Assembly (NCBI GenBank): GCA_044222225.1
Contig: JBGANR010000024.1
Location: 7,045-71,044 of the forward strand
Origin: JBGANR01 sp044222225
GTDB lineage: Bacteria > Actinomycetota > Actinomycetes > Mycobacteriales > Mycobacteriaceae
DNA: 64,000 nt
Reading direction: 5' to 3'
A program made the position numbers and the translations under genes. The first letter of the stretch is position 1; the number at the start of each line of letters is the position of its first letter. The notes beneath the pieces were generated by a model. That model was given only the letters and a program-made list of their open reading frames with translations, was not told the origin of the DNA and searched no databases. This document shows, piece after piece, positions 42,985-52,095 of this stretch.

Positions 42985-43015
42985 TCGTCCCCGATCTCTC
43001 GGGGGCGATCCGCTG

Positions 43016-44341
43016 ATGCCGCAGACGTATCTGCTCGTCACCGCGGGCGGGCTCGCGGCCGGGGCGGGACTGTTCGCGGCCGTCGACGCCGCATTGTTGA
43101 CGGTCTCCGAGGCGCGCGCCGCCGACCTGGCCAAAGAGGGGCGCGCCGGGGCGCGCCGGCTGGCGGAGGTGGCCGCCGACCGCGCGCGCTACGTCAGTCT
43201 GGCCGTACTGCTCCGCGTCGCCTGCGAGGCGGCGTCGACGGTGATCGTGGCCGCGCTCGCGGTCGAACGCTGGGGTCTGATCTGGGGGATCGTCGTGGCC
43301 GCGGCGGCCATGACGGTCGTCGACTTCGTCGCCGTCGGCGTCGGGCCGCGCACGATCGGCCGTCAGCACGCGTACGAGATCGGCATGCTGACGGCTGCCG
43401 TCATGCAATGGCTGGCCCGGGTGTTGACGCCGCTGACCCGCCTGCTCATCCTGCTCGGCAACGCGATCACGCCCGGCAAGGGATTCCGCAACGGCCCCTT
43501 CGCGACGGAGGTCGAGCTGCGCGAGGTCGTCGACCTGGCTGAGAAGCGCGGCGTCGTCGACGCGGGCGAGCGGCAGATGATCCAGTCGGTCTTCGACCTC
43601 TCCGACACCCCTGCTCGCGAGGTGATGGTGCCGCGGCCGGAGATGATCTGGATCGAGGAGGCCAAGCGGCTGCCGCAGGCCGCGTCGCTGGCCGTGCGCT
43701 CGGGACATTCGCGCATCCCCGTCATCGGTGACAGTCCGGATGACATCCTCGGCGTCGTCTATCTCAAGGACATCGTGCAGCGCACCGTGGCCGGCGGCGG
43801 CCGCGAGACGCTCGTCACCGAGGTGATGCGGCCGGCCGAGTTCATCCCGGATTCCAAGCAGCTCGACAAGGTGCTCGCCGACATGCAGCGGCTGCGCAAC
43901 CACATGGCCTTCCTCGTCGACGAGTACGGCGGCATCGCCGGACTCGTCACGATGGAGGACGTTCTGGAGGAGATCGTCGGCGAGATCAGCGACGAGTACG
44001 ACAGCGACGAGGTGCCGCCCGTCGAGGATCTCGGCGACGGCCGCGTCCGCGTCAGCTCCCGGCTGCCGGTCGAGGACCTCGGCGAGCTGTTCGGTGTCGA
44101 CGTCGACATCGACGACGTCGACACCGTGGGCGGGCTCCTCGCGCACCTGCTCGGTCGTGTTCCGCTGCCCGGTTCGCACGTCACGTGGGAGGGGCTGCGG
44201 TTGCGCGCCGAGGGCGACGAGGACCGTCGCGGCCGGCTGCGGTTGACGGCCGTGCTCGTCGAACCGAGTACGGTCGAGCCCGCGAACTCCGTCTCCGAGA
44301 CCATCGGCGACGCGGCGCAGGCAGAAGGGGGACGGGCGTGA
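43016..44341 (+). CDS. Hemolysin-family membrane protein with CNNM and CBS domains
   Basis: HlyC/CorC-type transporter-associated protein, 441 residues. N-terminal CNNM membrane domain (about 1-170, three to four helices), two CBS modules (DTPAREVMVPRPEMIWIEEA onward, and VTEVMRPAEFIPDSKQLDKVLADMQ with HMAFLVDEYGGIAGLVTMEDVLEEIVGEI) and the C-terminal CorC_HlyC domain (VSSRLPVEDLGELFGVDVD). Family role: magnesium or other divalent-ion efflux. Conserved position between ybeY and era. Confidence 0.92.
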   Translation: MPQTYLLVTAGGLAAGAGLFAAVDAALLTVSEARAADLAKEGRAGARRLAEVAADRARYVSLAVLLRVACEAASTVIVAALAVERWGLIWGIVVAAAAMTVVDFVAVGVGPRTIGRQHAYEIGMLTAAVMQWLARVLTPLTRLLILLGNAITPGKGFRNGPFATEVELREVVDLAEKRGVVDAGERQMIQSVFDLSDTPAREVMVPRPEMIWIEEAKRLPQAASLAVRSGHSRIPVIGDSPDDILGVVYLKDIVQRTVAGGGRETLVTEVMRPAEFIPDSKQLDKVLADMQRLRNHMAFLVDEYGGIAGLVTMEDVLEEIVGEISDEYDSDEVPPVEDLGDGRVRVSSRLPVEDLGELFGVDVDIDDVDTVGGLLAHLLGRVPLPGSHVTWEGLRLRAEGDEDRRGRLRLTAVLVEPSTVEPANSVSETIGDAAQAEGGRA

Positions 44342-45297
44342 CGGATGTATCGGCCGGGATCGGCACGGGGGACGAGGACGGTTCGGAGGTCGACTTCCGT
44401 TCTGGTTTCGTCTGCTTCGTGGGGCGTCCCAACACCGGCAAGTCGACGTTGACGAACGCGCTCGTCGGCGAGAAGGTGGCCATCACGTCGAACCGCCCGC
44501 AGACGACGCGGCACACCATCCGCGGCATCGTCAACCGGCCCGACGCGCAGCTCATCCTCGTCGACACCCCCGGGCTGCACCGGCCGCGGACGCTGCTGGG
44601 CCAGCGGCTCAACGACCTCGTCCGCGACACCTACTCCGACGTCGACGTCATCTGCCTGTGTGTGCCGGCCGATGAGCGGATCGGCCCCGGCGACCGTTGG
44701 ATCGCCGAGCAGGTCGCCACGATGGCGCCGGGGACGACCCGCGTCGGCGTCGTCACCAAGATCGACAAGGTCGGACGCGCCCGCGTCGCCGAGCAACTGC
44801 TCGCGTTGTCGCAGCTCCTCGGCCCGGACGCCGACGTCGTGCCCGTCTCGGCGACGTCCGGGCAGCAGCTCGACACGCTGGTCGACGTGCTGCGGTCCAA
44901 GCTCGCGCCGGGGCCGGCGTTCTACCCCGAGGGCGAGGTCACCGACGAGCCGATGGACGTCGCGATGGCCGAGCTCATCCGCGAGGCGGCCCTCGAGGGC
45001 GTCCGTGACGAGCTGCCGCATTCGCTCGCGGTGGTCGTCGAGGAGACGATCGAGCGGGAGCCGACGCGGCCGGATCGCCCCGGGGTGCTCGAGGTACACG
45101 CGTTTCTCTACGTCGAGCGCTCGAGCCAGAAGGCGATCGTCATCGGCCGCGCCGGAGCCCGTCTCAAAGAGGTCGGGACGCGCGCCCGCCTCGAGATCGA
45201 GGAGTTGCTCGGCCGCCGCGTCTACCTCGACCTGCACGTCAAGGTGGCCAAGGACTGGCAGCGCGACCCGAAACAGCTCGGGCGTCTGGGGTTCTGA
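44338..45297 (+). CDS. era: GTPase Era
   Basis: Ribosome-assembly GTPase that binds the 3' end of 16S rRNA, 319 residues. G1 GRPNTGKSTLTNAL, G2 region QTTRHTIRG, G3 DTPGLH, G4 TKID and the C-terminal KH domain with SQKAIVIGRAGARLKEVGTRARLEIEELLGRRVYLDLHVKV. GTG start overlaps the stop of the CBS protein. Last core gene before the inserted island. Confidence 0.96.
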   Translation: MTDVSAGIGTGDEDGSEVDFRSGFVCFVGRPNTGKSTLTNALVGEKVAITSNRPQTTRHTIRGIVNRPDAQLILVDTPGLHRPRTLLGQRLNDLVRDTYSDVDVICLCVPADERIGPGDRWIAEQVATMAPGTTRVGVVTKIDKVGRARVAEQLLALSQLLGPDADVVPVSATSGQQLDTLVDVLRSKLAPGPAFYPEGEVTDEPMDVAMAELIREAALEGVRDELPHSLAVVVEETIEREPTRPDRPGVLEVHAFLYVERSSQKAIVIGRAGARLKEVGTRARLEIEELLGRRVYLDLHVKVAKDWQRDPKQLGRLGF

Positions 45298-45304
45298 CGC
45301 CGGG

Positions 45305-45341
45305 ACGTCGGCCTCCTCCTACCACCACTCGAGGCCGACGT
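45305..45341. terminator. Bidirectional hairpin after era
   Basis: Perfect 11-bp stem ACGTCGGCCTC/GAGGCCGACGT with a 15-base loop between the converging era and MFS genes. Confidence 0.7.
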
Positions 45342-45353
45342 GTTCCTACGGCG

Positions 45354-46559
45354 TCAGATCGACGGATCGTGCACCACGGTCGATCGACCGAGTGGTAGCC
45401 GGGGCAGCGATGCTGCTCCGAGTACAGCCATCACGGCCGCGGCCATGATCATCGCGAGGGTGAACCCGGCCTGTTGGACACTGAATCCGGTCAGCAACGG
45501 TCCCAACGCGAGGCCGGCGGCATACGCGAGGTTGTACAGCGCGAACGAGCCACCGAGCGTGGGCGGGGTCGACTGAAAGCCCTGTTCGCTGATGAGCGTC
45601 GTCGCCGGGGCGAGGAGCAGCGCGGACGAGAGCCCGAGCAGGGCCATGCCGATGCCGGTCTGCCACAACTCGGCAGCAACCCCGATCACCACCAGTGCGG
45701 CGACGACGGCGATCACACCGATGCCGATGAGTGCGCGTGGCGACATCGTCGCCACAAAACGGCCGACGATCGGGTTGGCGATGATGCCGGTGAGCGCAGC
45801 GATACCGAACAACAGTCCGATGACGGTGCTGGATGCCTGCCCGCCGAGGTGACCGGGCAGAACGGGCTGAACCGCGGCGAGCACAGCTGCGCCGATGGCG
45901 ATCGTCATGGTGATCGATGCCGAGCCGGTGACGCGCAGTACGGTGAGCGGTCCTGCCGTGTCGTCGGTCTGTTGCGGCGACCCGGCGATGAGCGTCAGCA
46001 GGAGGACCAGATCGACGACGGTGATGACCGCAGCGACCATGAACGGTGATGCGGTTCCGAAGGCGTCGACCAGTACCCCGGAGAGGGGCGGGCCCACGAG
46101 CACACCGAGCGTGACAGTGGACATCGCGATGCCCATCATCTGTCCGCGCTTCTCGAATCCTGTGGTGGCGGCGATCAGAGACAGCGCCGCGACCCATGCC
46201 AAGCCGCCCGCGATGCCTTGCGCGAACCTCGCCGACAAGAGCAGCCAGTACGGGCCTCCGGTGGCGAAAAGCAGGGTGGCTGCGGCGAGGACGAGCAGGC
46301 CGATCATCAGGGGGCCTTTGGGGCCATCGCGGTCGACGACACGGCCGGCGAAGAGGGTCGCGATGATCATCGCGACCGCGTAGGAGGCGAAAAGAACGCC
46401 CGTGGCGGCGGGGCCTCGCTCGACCACGGCCGGAAGAAGCGGAAGTACCGGGATCGCCAGTCCGTGTAGCAGCATGTCGGTGAACAACACCGCTGCGGCG
46501 ACGGCCGTGGCGCGGGCAGGAGTCGCGCCCATGGAGCGCGAGATGTCTACAGTTGTCAT
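45354..46559 (-). CDS. MFS transporter (DHA1-type drug efflux)
   Basis: Major facilitator exporter of 401 residues with 12 predicted helices. Motif A between helices 2 and 3 reads AGRVVDRDGPKGPLM; motif C-like text is GVLVGPPLSGVLVDAFG on helix 5. Placed 16 bases after its probable regulator, a TetR protein. It borders the RiPP cluster and could export or protect from its product, but pairs of this kind are common drug-response units, so that link is only inference. Confidence 0.88.
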   Translation of the reverse strand: MTTVDISRSMGATPARATAVAAAVLFTDMLLHGLAIPVLPLLPAVVERGPAATGVLFASYAVAMIIATLFAGRVVDRDGPKGPLMIGLLVLAAATLLFATGGPYWLLLSARFAQGIAGGLAWVAALSLIAATTGFEKRGQMMGIAMSTVTLGVLVGPPLSGVLVDAFGTASPFMVAAVITVVDLVLLLTLIAGSPQQTDDTAGPLTVLRVTGSASITMTIAIGAAVLAAVQPVLPGHLGGQASSTVIGLLFGIAALTGIIANPIVGRFVATMSPRALIGIGVIAVVAALVVIGVAAELWQTGIGMALLGLSSALLLAPATTLISEQGFQSTPPTLGGSFALYNLAYAAGLALGPLLTGFSVQQAGFTLAMIMAAAVMAVLGAASLPRLPLGRSTVVHDPSI

Positions 46560-46575
46560 GGAGAGGGGATCCTGT

Positions 46576-47172
46576 CTAGTGGAGCAACCCCTTCACGAGC
46601 GCCGCGATGGCGGCCTCGAGATCATCGGGGTGCGGAAGATCATGGGGGCGGGTCACCGCGGTCACGGTGAATCCCTGAAGAAGCACGAGCGTGAGACTCG
46701 CGATCCGGCTTGTTCCCAGGACTGTGCCGTCATGGGAACCTGAGGCACGCAGAGTGCCGTCGATTCGCTCGTGCCAGCTGTCGAGTGCGTTGTTCTGTTC
46801 CGAATGACCGAGCGCCTGCGGTGCGACGAGGACCGTCGTCGATGCAAGCGCGCGAAACCTCGCGTCACTGATGAGAAGCCGCACGTAGTGCGTCAGAAGT
46901 CCGTTGAGCATGGCGCTCGCGTTCTTCGGTGTCTGTTCGTCGACGTCGGCGAACAGGCGCTCCTCGTACTCCGACCAGCCCCACTCGAGTGCCTCGATCA
47001 GGAGGGTCTTCTTGTCGGGGAAGTGATGATTGAGCGCGCCGCGAGTCACTCCCGCGCGCTCTGACACGTACTCGAATGTCGCCCCCCGCCACCCCTTCTC
47101 CTTGAAGGACATCAATGCTGCCTCAAGCAGCGAGAGGCGCGTGATCGCCGCGTCCTCAGCTGTACGTTTCAT
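46576..47172 (-). CDS. TetR family transcriptional regulator
   Basis: TetR repressor, 198 residues. The N-terminal helix-turn-helix reads SLLEAALMSFKEKGWRGATFEYVSERAGVTRGALNHHFPDKKTLL; the C-terminal part is a TetR-C ligand domain similar to AcrR-like pump regulators. Codirectional with and just upstream of the MFS gene. A near-perfect 18-bp palindrome sits immediately before its start codon, indicating autoregulation. Confidence 0.9.
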   Translation of the reverse strand: MKRTAEDAAITRLSLLEAALMSFKEKGWRGATFEYVSERAGVTRGALNHHFPDKKTLLIEALEWGWSEYEERLFADVDEQTPKNASAMLNGLLTHYVRLLISDARFRALASTTVLVAPQALGHSEQNNALDSWHERIDGTLRASGSHDGTVLGTSRIASLTLVLLQGFTVTAVTRPHDLPHPDDLEAAIAALVKGLLH

Positions 47173-47174
47173 AC

Positions 47175-47192
47175 ATACAAGCTAGCATGTAT
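47175..47192. promoter_or_regulatory. TetR operator palindrome
   Basis: ATACAAGCTAGCATGTAT is an 18-bp palindrome with a single mismatched pair, starting three bases before the TetR ATG. Probably the binding site of that regulator, controlling the tetR-MFS operon. Confidence 0.65.
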
Positions 47193-47305
47193 CATCGTGA
47201 TCGTCAACATCACTGCCTGGATGGCCGTGCCACGCTGCGTGTGGTGACGCGGGCCGACGCCGACGACAGGTGCTGACTGAAGTCGCGCCCTAGGTCGTCC
47301 AATAC

Positions 47306-48529
47306 TCAGATGCTCAAAAATCCTCGTACGCGGGACCAGATCTCGGTTTGCGCGAGACCGTTGATTCGTGGAGAAGCATCGATTCCGTTCGCCGGCACAC
47401 CGGCGACGAACATCGCATGCCCTCTTCCGGGAACGACGATGTGCTCGACCTTCCCGTTTCCAGCGGCACGCATCAGTCTTGCTATCTCATCTCCCATGCG
47501 AGATGCCGGCCATAGGGTATCGGCCTCCTGTGATATGAGTAACGTCCGTGCGGAGATGTCTTGTACCGGCAAACGACTCGGCGAGTCGTGTGGTGCGGCG
47601 GCCACGGCCTGATCGTGAAACTTCTGTAGGAGCGTCTTGTCAAGGGACTTATAGAACTCGGCGTCAGCATTGAAGTGTAAGAACGGCAATGGCCGCCCAT
47701 GGAAGGTCCATGAGGATCGAGCCGGTGGTGTCCCGTTTTCACGAACCGATTCCCAGGAATGAAGCGTTGGAGACAAAGCGATGAGTTCATCGATGCTGGA
47801 GTCATGCGCGGCCCAAGCGATGGCGAATTCAGCACCTTTTGACATTCCGATCACGCTTAGATGATCAGGGTCGACGTACGGTTGACTGCGCAGACGGTGC
47901 GCGGCTCTCTGTGCATACTCCAGAGGAATCTGGTCGATCGAGGCGGGCAGCCCGTATGCCGCCTGCCAGTCGAAATATGGAAGCGCAAGCGCCGGGCGGC
48001 CGCGTGCTGCAATAAGTGCGGCAATCTGGTTGCACCAATCGAAACCCCCCCAGGCTCCGGGAAGGACTATCACGCTGCGGGGGTCTCTGGAAGTAGATGG
48101 TCTGTAGAGATTAGCTACCGATTCTCGCGTCCGCCATTCGTGACGTATCACGTCCGGGTTCAAGAAAGTGCGTACGAATTCCGTAGCCGCCACCATCTCC
48201 TGCTTCTTGAGCACTTCGACAAGTACCGTAAGAGGCCTGAGTGTATACGATATTTCGTTGGTCCAGCGGGCCGGATGTGTCGGCGCTAGGAGGTGTACTA
48301 GTGCGTGAGGATCGTACGGCAGACCGTCGCCGCCCTGGCATCGGAGCGCGATATCGACCATTCCAGAATTGTCGGCCTCAACTTCGAATTCGCGTGACCA
48401 AAGGCGATGCAGATGGTCCCGAAGCGAAACATTGACTTTGAATCTCTCGCCAGGCTGCGCGCCTTGCAAGACTGGTTCGATGGGTTCGTCCACAAGTGAT
48501 GTCAAACTTTGAGAAGCGAAACTTAGCAC
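47306..48529 (-). CDS. BAAT-type acyl-CoA thioesterase/acyltransferase-like hydrolase
   Basis: Two-domain protein of the acyl-CoA thioester hydrolase/bile acid-CoA:amino acid N-acyltransferase family, 407 residues from the GTG at 48529, which has AAGGGA eight bases upstream. An N-terminal beta-sandwich domain (about 1-115, with DEPIEPVLQGAQPGERFKV) is followed by an alpha/beta hydrolase: VIVLPGAWGGFDW, nucleophile elbow GMSKGAEFAIAW (Ser, where amino-acid acyltransferases carry Cys), acid region ISQEADTLWPA and His in VVPGRGHAMF. Ser points to hydrolysis rather than conjugation. Last gene of the RiPP operon, not a standard member of such clusters; it might trim, deacylate or detoxify the product. 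Function here is unknown. Confidence 0.75.
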   Translation of the reverse strand: MLSFASQSLTSLVDEPIEPVLQGAQPGERFKVNVSLRDHLHRLWSREFEVEADNSGMVDIALRCQGGDGLPYDPHALVHLLAPTHPARWTNEISYTLRPLTVLVEVLKKQEMVAATEFVRTFLNPDVIRHEWRTRESVANLYRPSTSRDPRSVIVLPGAWGGFDWCNQIAALIAARGRPALALPYFDWQAAYGLPASIDQIPLEYAQRAAHRLRSQPYVDPDHLSVIGMSKGAEFAIAWAAHDSSIDELIALSPTLHSWESVRENGTPPARSSWTFHGRPLPFLHFNADAEFYKSLDKTLLQKFHDQAVAAAPHDSPSRLPVQDISARTLLISQEADTLWPASRMGDEIARLMRAAGNGKVEHIVVPGRGHAMFVAGVPANGIDASPRINGLAQTEIWSRVRGFLSI

Positions 48530-48546
48530 CGATATTGTCCCTTCAT

Positions 48547-49221
48547 TCAAAAACGCATGAGTAGGAGATAGGCCGTCACCTGCGCAACTAGAACCGTCAC
48601 GATGTCGCCCGTTTCGTAAAGAACCAGTGCATGATTCAGGCCCGAAAATAGGCCTAGCAGTACGCCGAACAAGGACCGATACCAGGGGCGCGCGACGGTG
48701 CATTTCAGCGCCACGCCTATGGTCAGACTTACTATGATTCCAACTAGTGGGCAGCACCTCGCTAGAAGTAATTGTGTTGTGCGAAGAAGTAGTTCGTCGC
48801 CCATGATGAGGACGAGGACGAACACGGTCCCTGTCTCGAAACGCCGGTACCGTCGTTGAATGTCAACCAGGGGAAACAGAGTTCCTCGATATATGAGCCA
48901 TATCCAGCCGGAAGTCTTCTGCGGCATGGGTAGGAAGGCTGCTCGAGCTACCTTCGATAGAGATCGTCCCGCCCACAGATACAGATTCAGTATGACGGCT
49001 ATTTCAGCCGCTCCGAGTGCGAGTCCCGCTACTATGGAGGCGGGTCTGAGCTGGCCGAAAAGTGAAGGTGTCGCATTCAAGTAGATTGCTGCTATTGCCA
49101 GCGATATGCCGGAGATAGCAATGGATACCGGTGGAATGAGCGCGGTATTCGATGCTTTTCTTGAAAGTATTTTCGGCCCGTATTTCAGGCTCCCTGCTGC
49201 GCTTTCAGGTTCTGCATCCAC
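48547..49221 (-). CDS. CPBP-type intramembrane protease-like protein, second copy
   Basis: Polytopic membrane protein, 224 residues, about six helices. It has degenerate CPBP (CaaX protease/bacteriocin-processing) motifs: GDELLLRTTQL, where Asp replaces the first Glu of EExxxR, and SGLNHALVL with the second-motif His. SagE-like members of this family occur in azole-peptide clusters as leader peptidases or immunity proteins. The missing Glu makes immunity or a non-catalytic role more likely for this copy. Start overlaps the preceding protease gene by 37 bases, so the true start may be later. Confidence 0.6.
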   Translation of the reverse strand: MDAEPESAAGSLKYGPKILSRKASNTALIPPVSIAISGISLAIAAIYLNATPSLFGQLRPASIVAGLALGAAEIAVILNLYLWAGRSLSKVARAAFLPMPQKTSGWIWLIYRGTLFPLVDIQRRYRRFETGTVFVLVLIMGDELLLRTTQLLLARCCPLVGIIVSLTIGVALKCTVARPWYRSLFGVLLGLFSGLNHALVLYETGDIVTVLVAQVTAYLLLMRF

Positions 49222-49931
49222 CGTCGAGTCTCCCTCCAGGAATAGGTGTTCAGGACGACATGAGAAATTATTGCCGACGTGAGATCTTGTAGGGCGAATG
49301 TCAGCACGGCCGCCGCGATCCCGAATCCCGTCTTGAGGATGACCTGTCGAGATCCGAATGTATGATGTGAGGCGCCGAAGAACAAGGCGGACGTGCCTAG
49401 TAGACAGGCGATCAACAGACAGCTCTCGAGCTGCAAGGCAATGAACACGACGACGCCACGATAGAGTACTTCCTCAAGCAGGCCTACCGATATGAGTTCT
49501 GCGAGATTCCATGGTCTCGTGACGGTCGCCCTCTGCTTTGTGTTCCAGTTGCGATAGATGCGTGCGATTCCTGGGGCATCTCGAGTGAGTGAATCCTTGA
49601 GGAGCATCTCGTCAAGATCTAATTCTGCTGCGACGGCGTACGAAACACGAGTGTCTCTATGTGCTGATATCCACTCGGCGAGTATGGTTGCACCTCCTGT
49701 AAGAAAACCGGCGAATATCGCTACTGCTGCTCCTTTAGGTGTGGTCGGCAGAAGCGGAACCGTCGTTCCTGAGAGAAGCGCCCATGCCGCTATTGGAGTC
49801 ATCGTCGCGATGAAGATGTTGCTGGCACGTGGATTCTGGTTGCGGCATAGACACCACGCGAGCGCGTGCGCGCTGAGTGCGCGGCTTGCGACGGCCAAGA
49901 CAGTCATGACGATCAAGTGATCTACCCACAC
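49185..49931 (-). CDS. CPBP-type intramembrane protease (SagE-like), first copy
   Basis: Membrane protein of about 248 residues with six to eight helices and intact CPBP motifs: GLLEEVLYRGVVVF (EExxxR) and FGASHHTF (second His motif). In streptolysin-type clusters this family is thought to cut the leader peptide or give self-protection. I place the start at the GTG at 49931, which shares one base with the YcaO stop (TAGTG), giving translational coupling; an ATG 90 bases upstream (50021) inside YcaO would add 30 residues. Confidence 0.72.
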   Translation of the reverse strand: MWVDHLIVMTVLAVASRALSAHALAWCLCRNQNPRASNIFIATMTPIAAWALLSGTTVPLLPTTPKGAAVAIFAGFLTGGATILAEWISAHRDTRVSYAVAAELDLDEMLLKDSLTRDAPGIARIYRNWNTKQRATVTRPWNLAELISVGLLEEVLYRGVVVFIALQLESCLLIACLLGTSALFFGASHHTFGSRQVILKTGFGIAAAVLTFALQDLTSAIISHVVLNTYSWRETRRWMQNLKAQQGA

Positions 49932-51307
49932 TAGGCATACGGATGGGGAAGCATATCGTCCGAGATAGGCCCGTAGGCCGCGAAGCGTGGATGATTCAAC
50001 GGAGGTGCGCTTGGCAGACAAAGGCTCAGCGTGTCTGGCGACCAGACTCGAGGAACGTAGAAGCCAAGGCGCCTGGCCTCAGGAGTAGTGCAATCAGTGA
50101 ACACTAGATCCGCTCCAAGTACGGAGTAGCTGTCGATGACGGCATCTATTTCGGCGCGCACGTCCGACTCGCCGTCGGCCGGCAAGTCCGCAGAGTCGAC
50201 GACGTCCTCGATCGGAAACTTCCTTTCGATAATCGACGCGCCTTCGGCGCCGGCGTAATAGGCGACATTCGCATCGAGGTCGAACATTTTTGTCGTGTCG
50301 GTGGTGCGGGCGCTCACGGCTCCATCGACAAGCTCCGGAGAAATACATAGCATCTTCGACAGCTGAAGACCTGCGGATGCCTCAAGAAAAGCCTTGTATA
50401 GCGATTCTTCCAGATTTGACGCGACGCCTAGTCCTAGATTGTGCCCACGGCCCGATCCGGGACGCGAGCGCATCACACACGCCGTAACGTGAACGCGGAA
50501 TCCGGGGAGCTCAAGATAGTGGAATGTGGGTTGCGCGTCCGACCGTGACACGTAGCGTTCAAGAAGTTCGTTTAGGGCTCCAGCGCGAATTCCCAACCGA
50601 ATATACGGAGCAGTGCGGTTCGTGTACCAGTGTCCCATGGCGGCGTCGCCATGAATCAACTCGTAGAGGGCAGACCGAACTGCCAACCTGGGTGAAGTGT
50701 GCGCGGCACTTCCGGTCGTGACTGCGGAGTTGAGCCATGGCTCGCGCTCGGTGCGCCGTAACTGGTAACCGATGTAAAGAAGCTGTGCCGGCGCCCACAG
50801 AGTCTTGCCGCTGATAAGTGATCTGGTTGGTGTCCATGTAATGGGCGTATCGGGGTCAAGTGGAGCGTATGCAAACTTTTCTTGAGCGTACTGATCATCT
50901 TGGAAGGGGCGTGCGAAGGGACCGATAAGCGTATTCATACCGCGCATGTGCATGATCGACTCGGTCGCGAACACCCCTCGGTAGTCGTCGGTAAGAGGTT
51001 TGACCACCTGGGCATACCGTTCGATGGACTCGCCTACGGTACGGATGATAGCCTCTTCGGGGTAGATGCCACATCCTCCGATGTGATATGTCAGACCGTT
51101 TTTTCGGCCAAGCAAGTTCTCTACGCCGGTGAGCTGAGCACCTGAAACGATGATGCGCGGTTCGTCGCGTCCGCGCATCATGAAACCGAGAGTCCGGCTT
51201 AGGCCTGTGAGTGGGCTGACGACTCGACGTGCTAGGGCGTCGAATCCCGGGTTGAGACTTGGGTGGTGGTGGGTTGAGGATATCCGTACGTGGCGAAGTT
51301 CAGTCAT
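49931..51307 (-). CDS. YcaO cyclodehydratase (TOMM/LAP biosynthesis)
   Basis: YcaO-domain enzyme, 458 residues, which uses ATP to activate backbone amides so that Ser/Thr/Cys side chains of the precursor close into azolines. Seen: YPEEAIIRTVGESIERYAQV (ATP/Mg-binding Glu-rich motif, about 82-101), ALYELIHGDAAMGHWYTNR, and GLGVASNLEESLYKAFLEASAGL. The C-terminus ends LPHPYA, close to the PxPxP tail needed by azoline-forming YcaO proteins. The ATG overlaps the stop of the E1-like gene (ATGA). With a separate E1-like partner this is a split cyclodehydratase rather than a fused one. Confidence 0.88.
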   Translation of the reverse strand: MTELRHVRISSTHHHPSLNPGFDALARRVVSPLTGLSRTLGFMMRGRDEPRIIVSGAQLTGVENLLGRKNGLTYHIGGCGIYPEEAIIRTVGESIERYAQVVKPLTDDYRGVFATESIMHMRGMNTLIGPFARPFQDDQYAQEKFAYAPLDPDTPITWTPTRSLISGKTLWAPAQLLYIGYQLRRTEREPWLNSAVTTGSAAHTSPRLAVRSALYELIHGDAAMGHWYTNRTAPYIRLGIRAGALNELLERYVSRSDAQPTFHYLELPGFRVHVTACVMRSRPGSGRGHNLGLGVASNLEESLYKAFLEASAGLQLSKMLCISPELVDGAVSARTTDTTKMFDLDANVAYYAGAEGASIIERKFPIEDVVDSADLPADGESDVRAEIDAVIDSYSVLGADLVFTDCTTPEARRLGFYVPRVWSPDTLSLCLPSAPPLNHPRFAAYGPISDDMLPHPYA

Positions 51308-52095
51308 TCTGCGATCTCCTCTAGAATTCTAGTCCCGAAATACAACTCGAAGTCGTCGCGCTCGGGGACCGGTGCGTCGACCTTGCTGTCGGGCAACGGC
51401 AGGATTTCGTGCACTGCGAACTCGGAGGTGGGCGTGAAGAACGAGTAGACGTGCGAAAGCGTTCCTGCAGTTCCTGTCGTCAGCCACGACAAGGCTTCGG
51501 GCAGGAGGTGAGCGGCGAGGAGCAGGGCAAGCGCAGGTTGGATTTCGTACGGTGCACCGTGCGACACCCGGCCTTCCGCGAGTGCGCGCTTGTAGTTCTG
51601 ATAGGAATTGCTTTCACGAAGGTTCAGCAGGGTTCGTGTCTCGAAGGTCTCCCATGAGGGAGTTCGCCCAGGAACCGTAGTAGGACCGATGAAGACGAAT
51701 GGGCCATCGGTGGCTCCATAGAGCCACGGTATGTCGTAGTGATGAAGAACTCGATCGACAATTCTTGTCTTTATTGGGTCGGGTATCGTTTCGGCATAGA
51801 TGACAAAGGAGTCTCGGAGATCTTCGAACCTTCGTGCCTGTCGATGAAATTCAAGCCCGTCTTCGAGCCATTTTGCGTCTGCATGTCGGATCGTCTCGAG
51901 TACGTGTTCGTCTCCAGCGAGTGTGACGTTCAGGCCGAGCGCCATTCGCTCCAGTCCTTCCTTGATCGGTAGGGCGATCTCGGTCGGTCCAGCGATGACT
52001 ACCGGACTGCCGAGTTCCAGTAATGGAGTGCGCTTTCCCTGTACCACATCGATGTACTGATCTAGATAGTTGTCGGGATCGAGGGAGGCGATTCC
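51304..52095 (-). CDS. E1-like (ThiF/SagC type) cyclodehydratase partner, main fragment after frameshift
   Basis: Larger part of the leader-binding, E1-like protein that presents the precursor to YcaO. The frame starts in LDPDNYLDQYIDVVQGKRTPLLELG, the hinge found between the recognition domain and the Rossmann-like domain in this family. The segment GPFVFIGPTTVPGRTPSWETFETR corresponds to the family's usual Pro-Gly-x-Thr-x-Cys-x-x-Cys stretch, but both Cys are absent; the fragment has no cysteine at all, so no zinc site. No start codon with a ribosome binding site exists here (first possible is GTG at 52047). The N-terminal domain lies in another frame just upstream (see 52062-52358). Joined length would be about 351 residues, normal for the family. 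Confidence 0.72.
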   Translation of the reverse strand, partial: GIASLDPDNYLDQYIDVVQGKRTPLLELGSPVVIAGPTEIALPIKEGLERMALGLNVTLAGDEHVLETIRHADAKWLEDGLEFHRQARRFEDLRDSFVIYAETIPDPIKTRIVDRVLHHYDIPWLYGATDGPFVFIGPTTVPGRTPSWETFETRTLLNLRESNSYQNYKRALAEGRVSHGAPYEIQPALALLLAAHLLPEALSWLTTGTAGTLSHVYSFFTPTSEFAVHEILPLPDSKVDAPVPERDDFELYFGTRILEEIAE

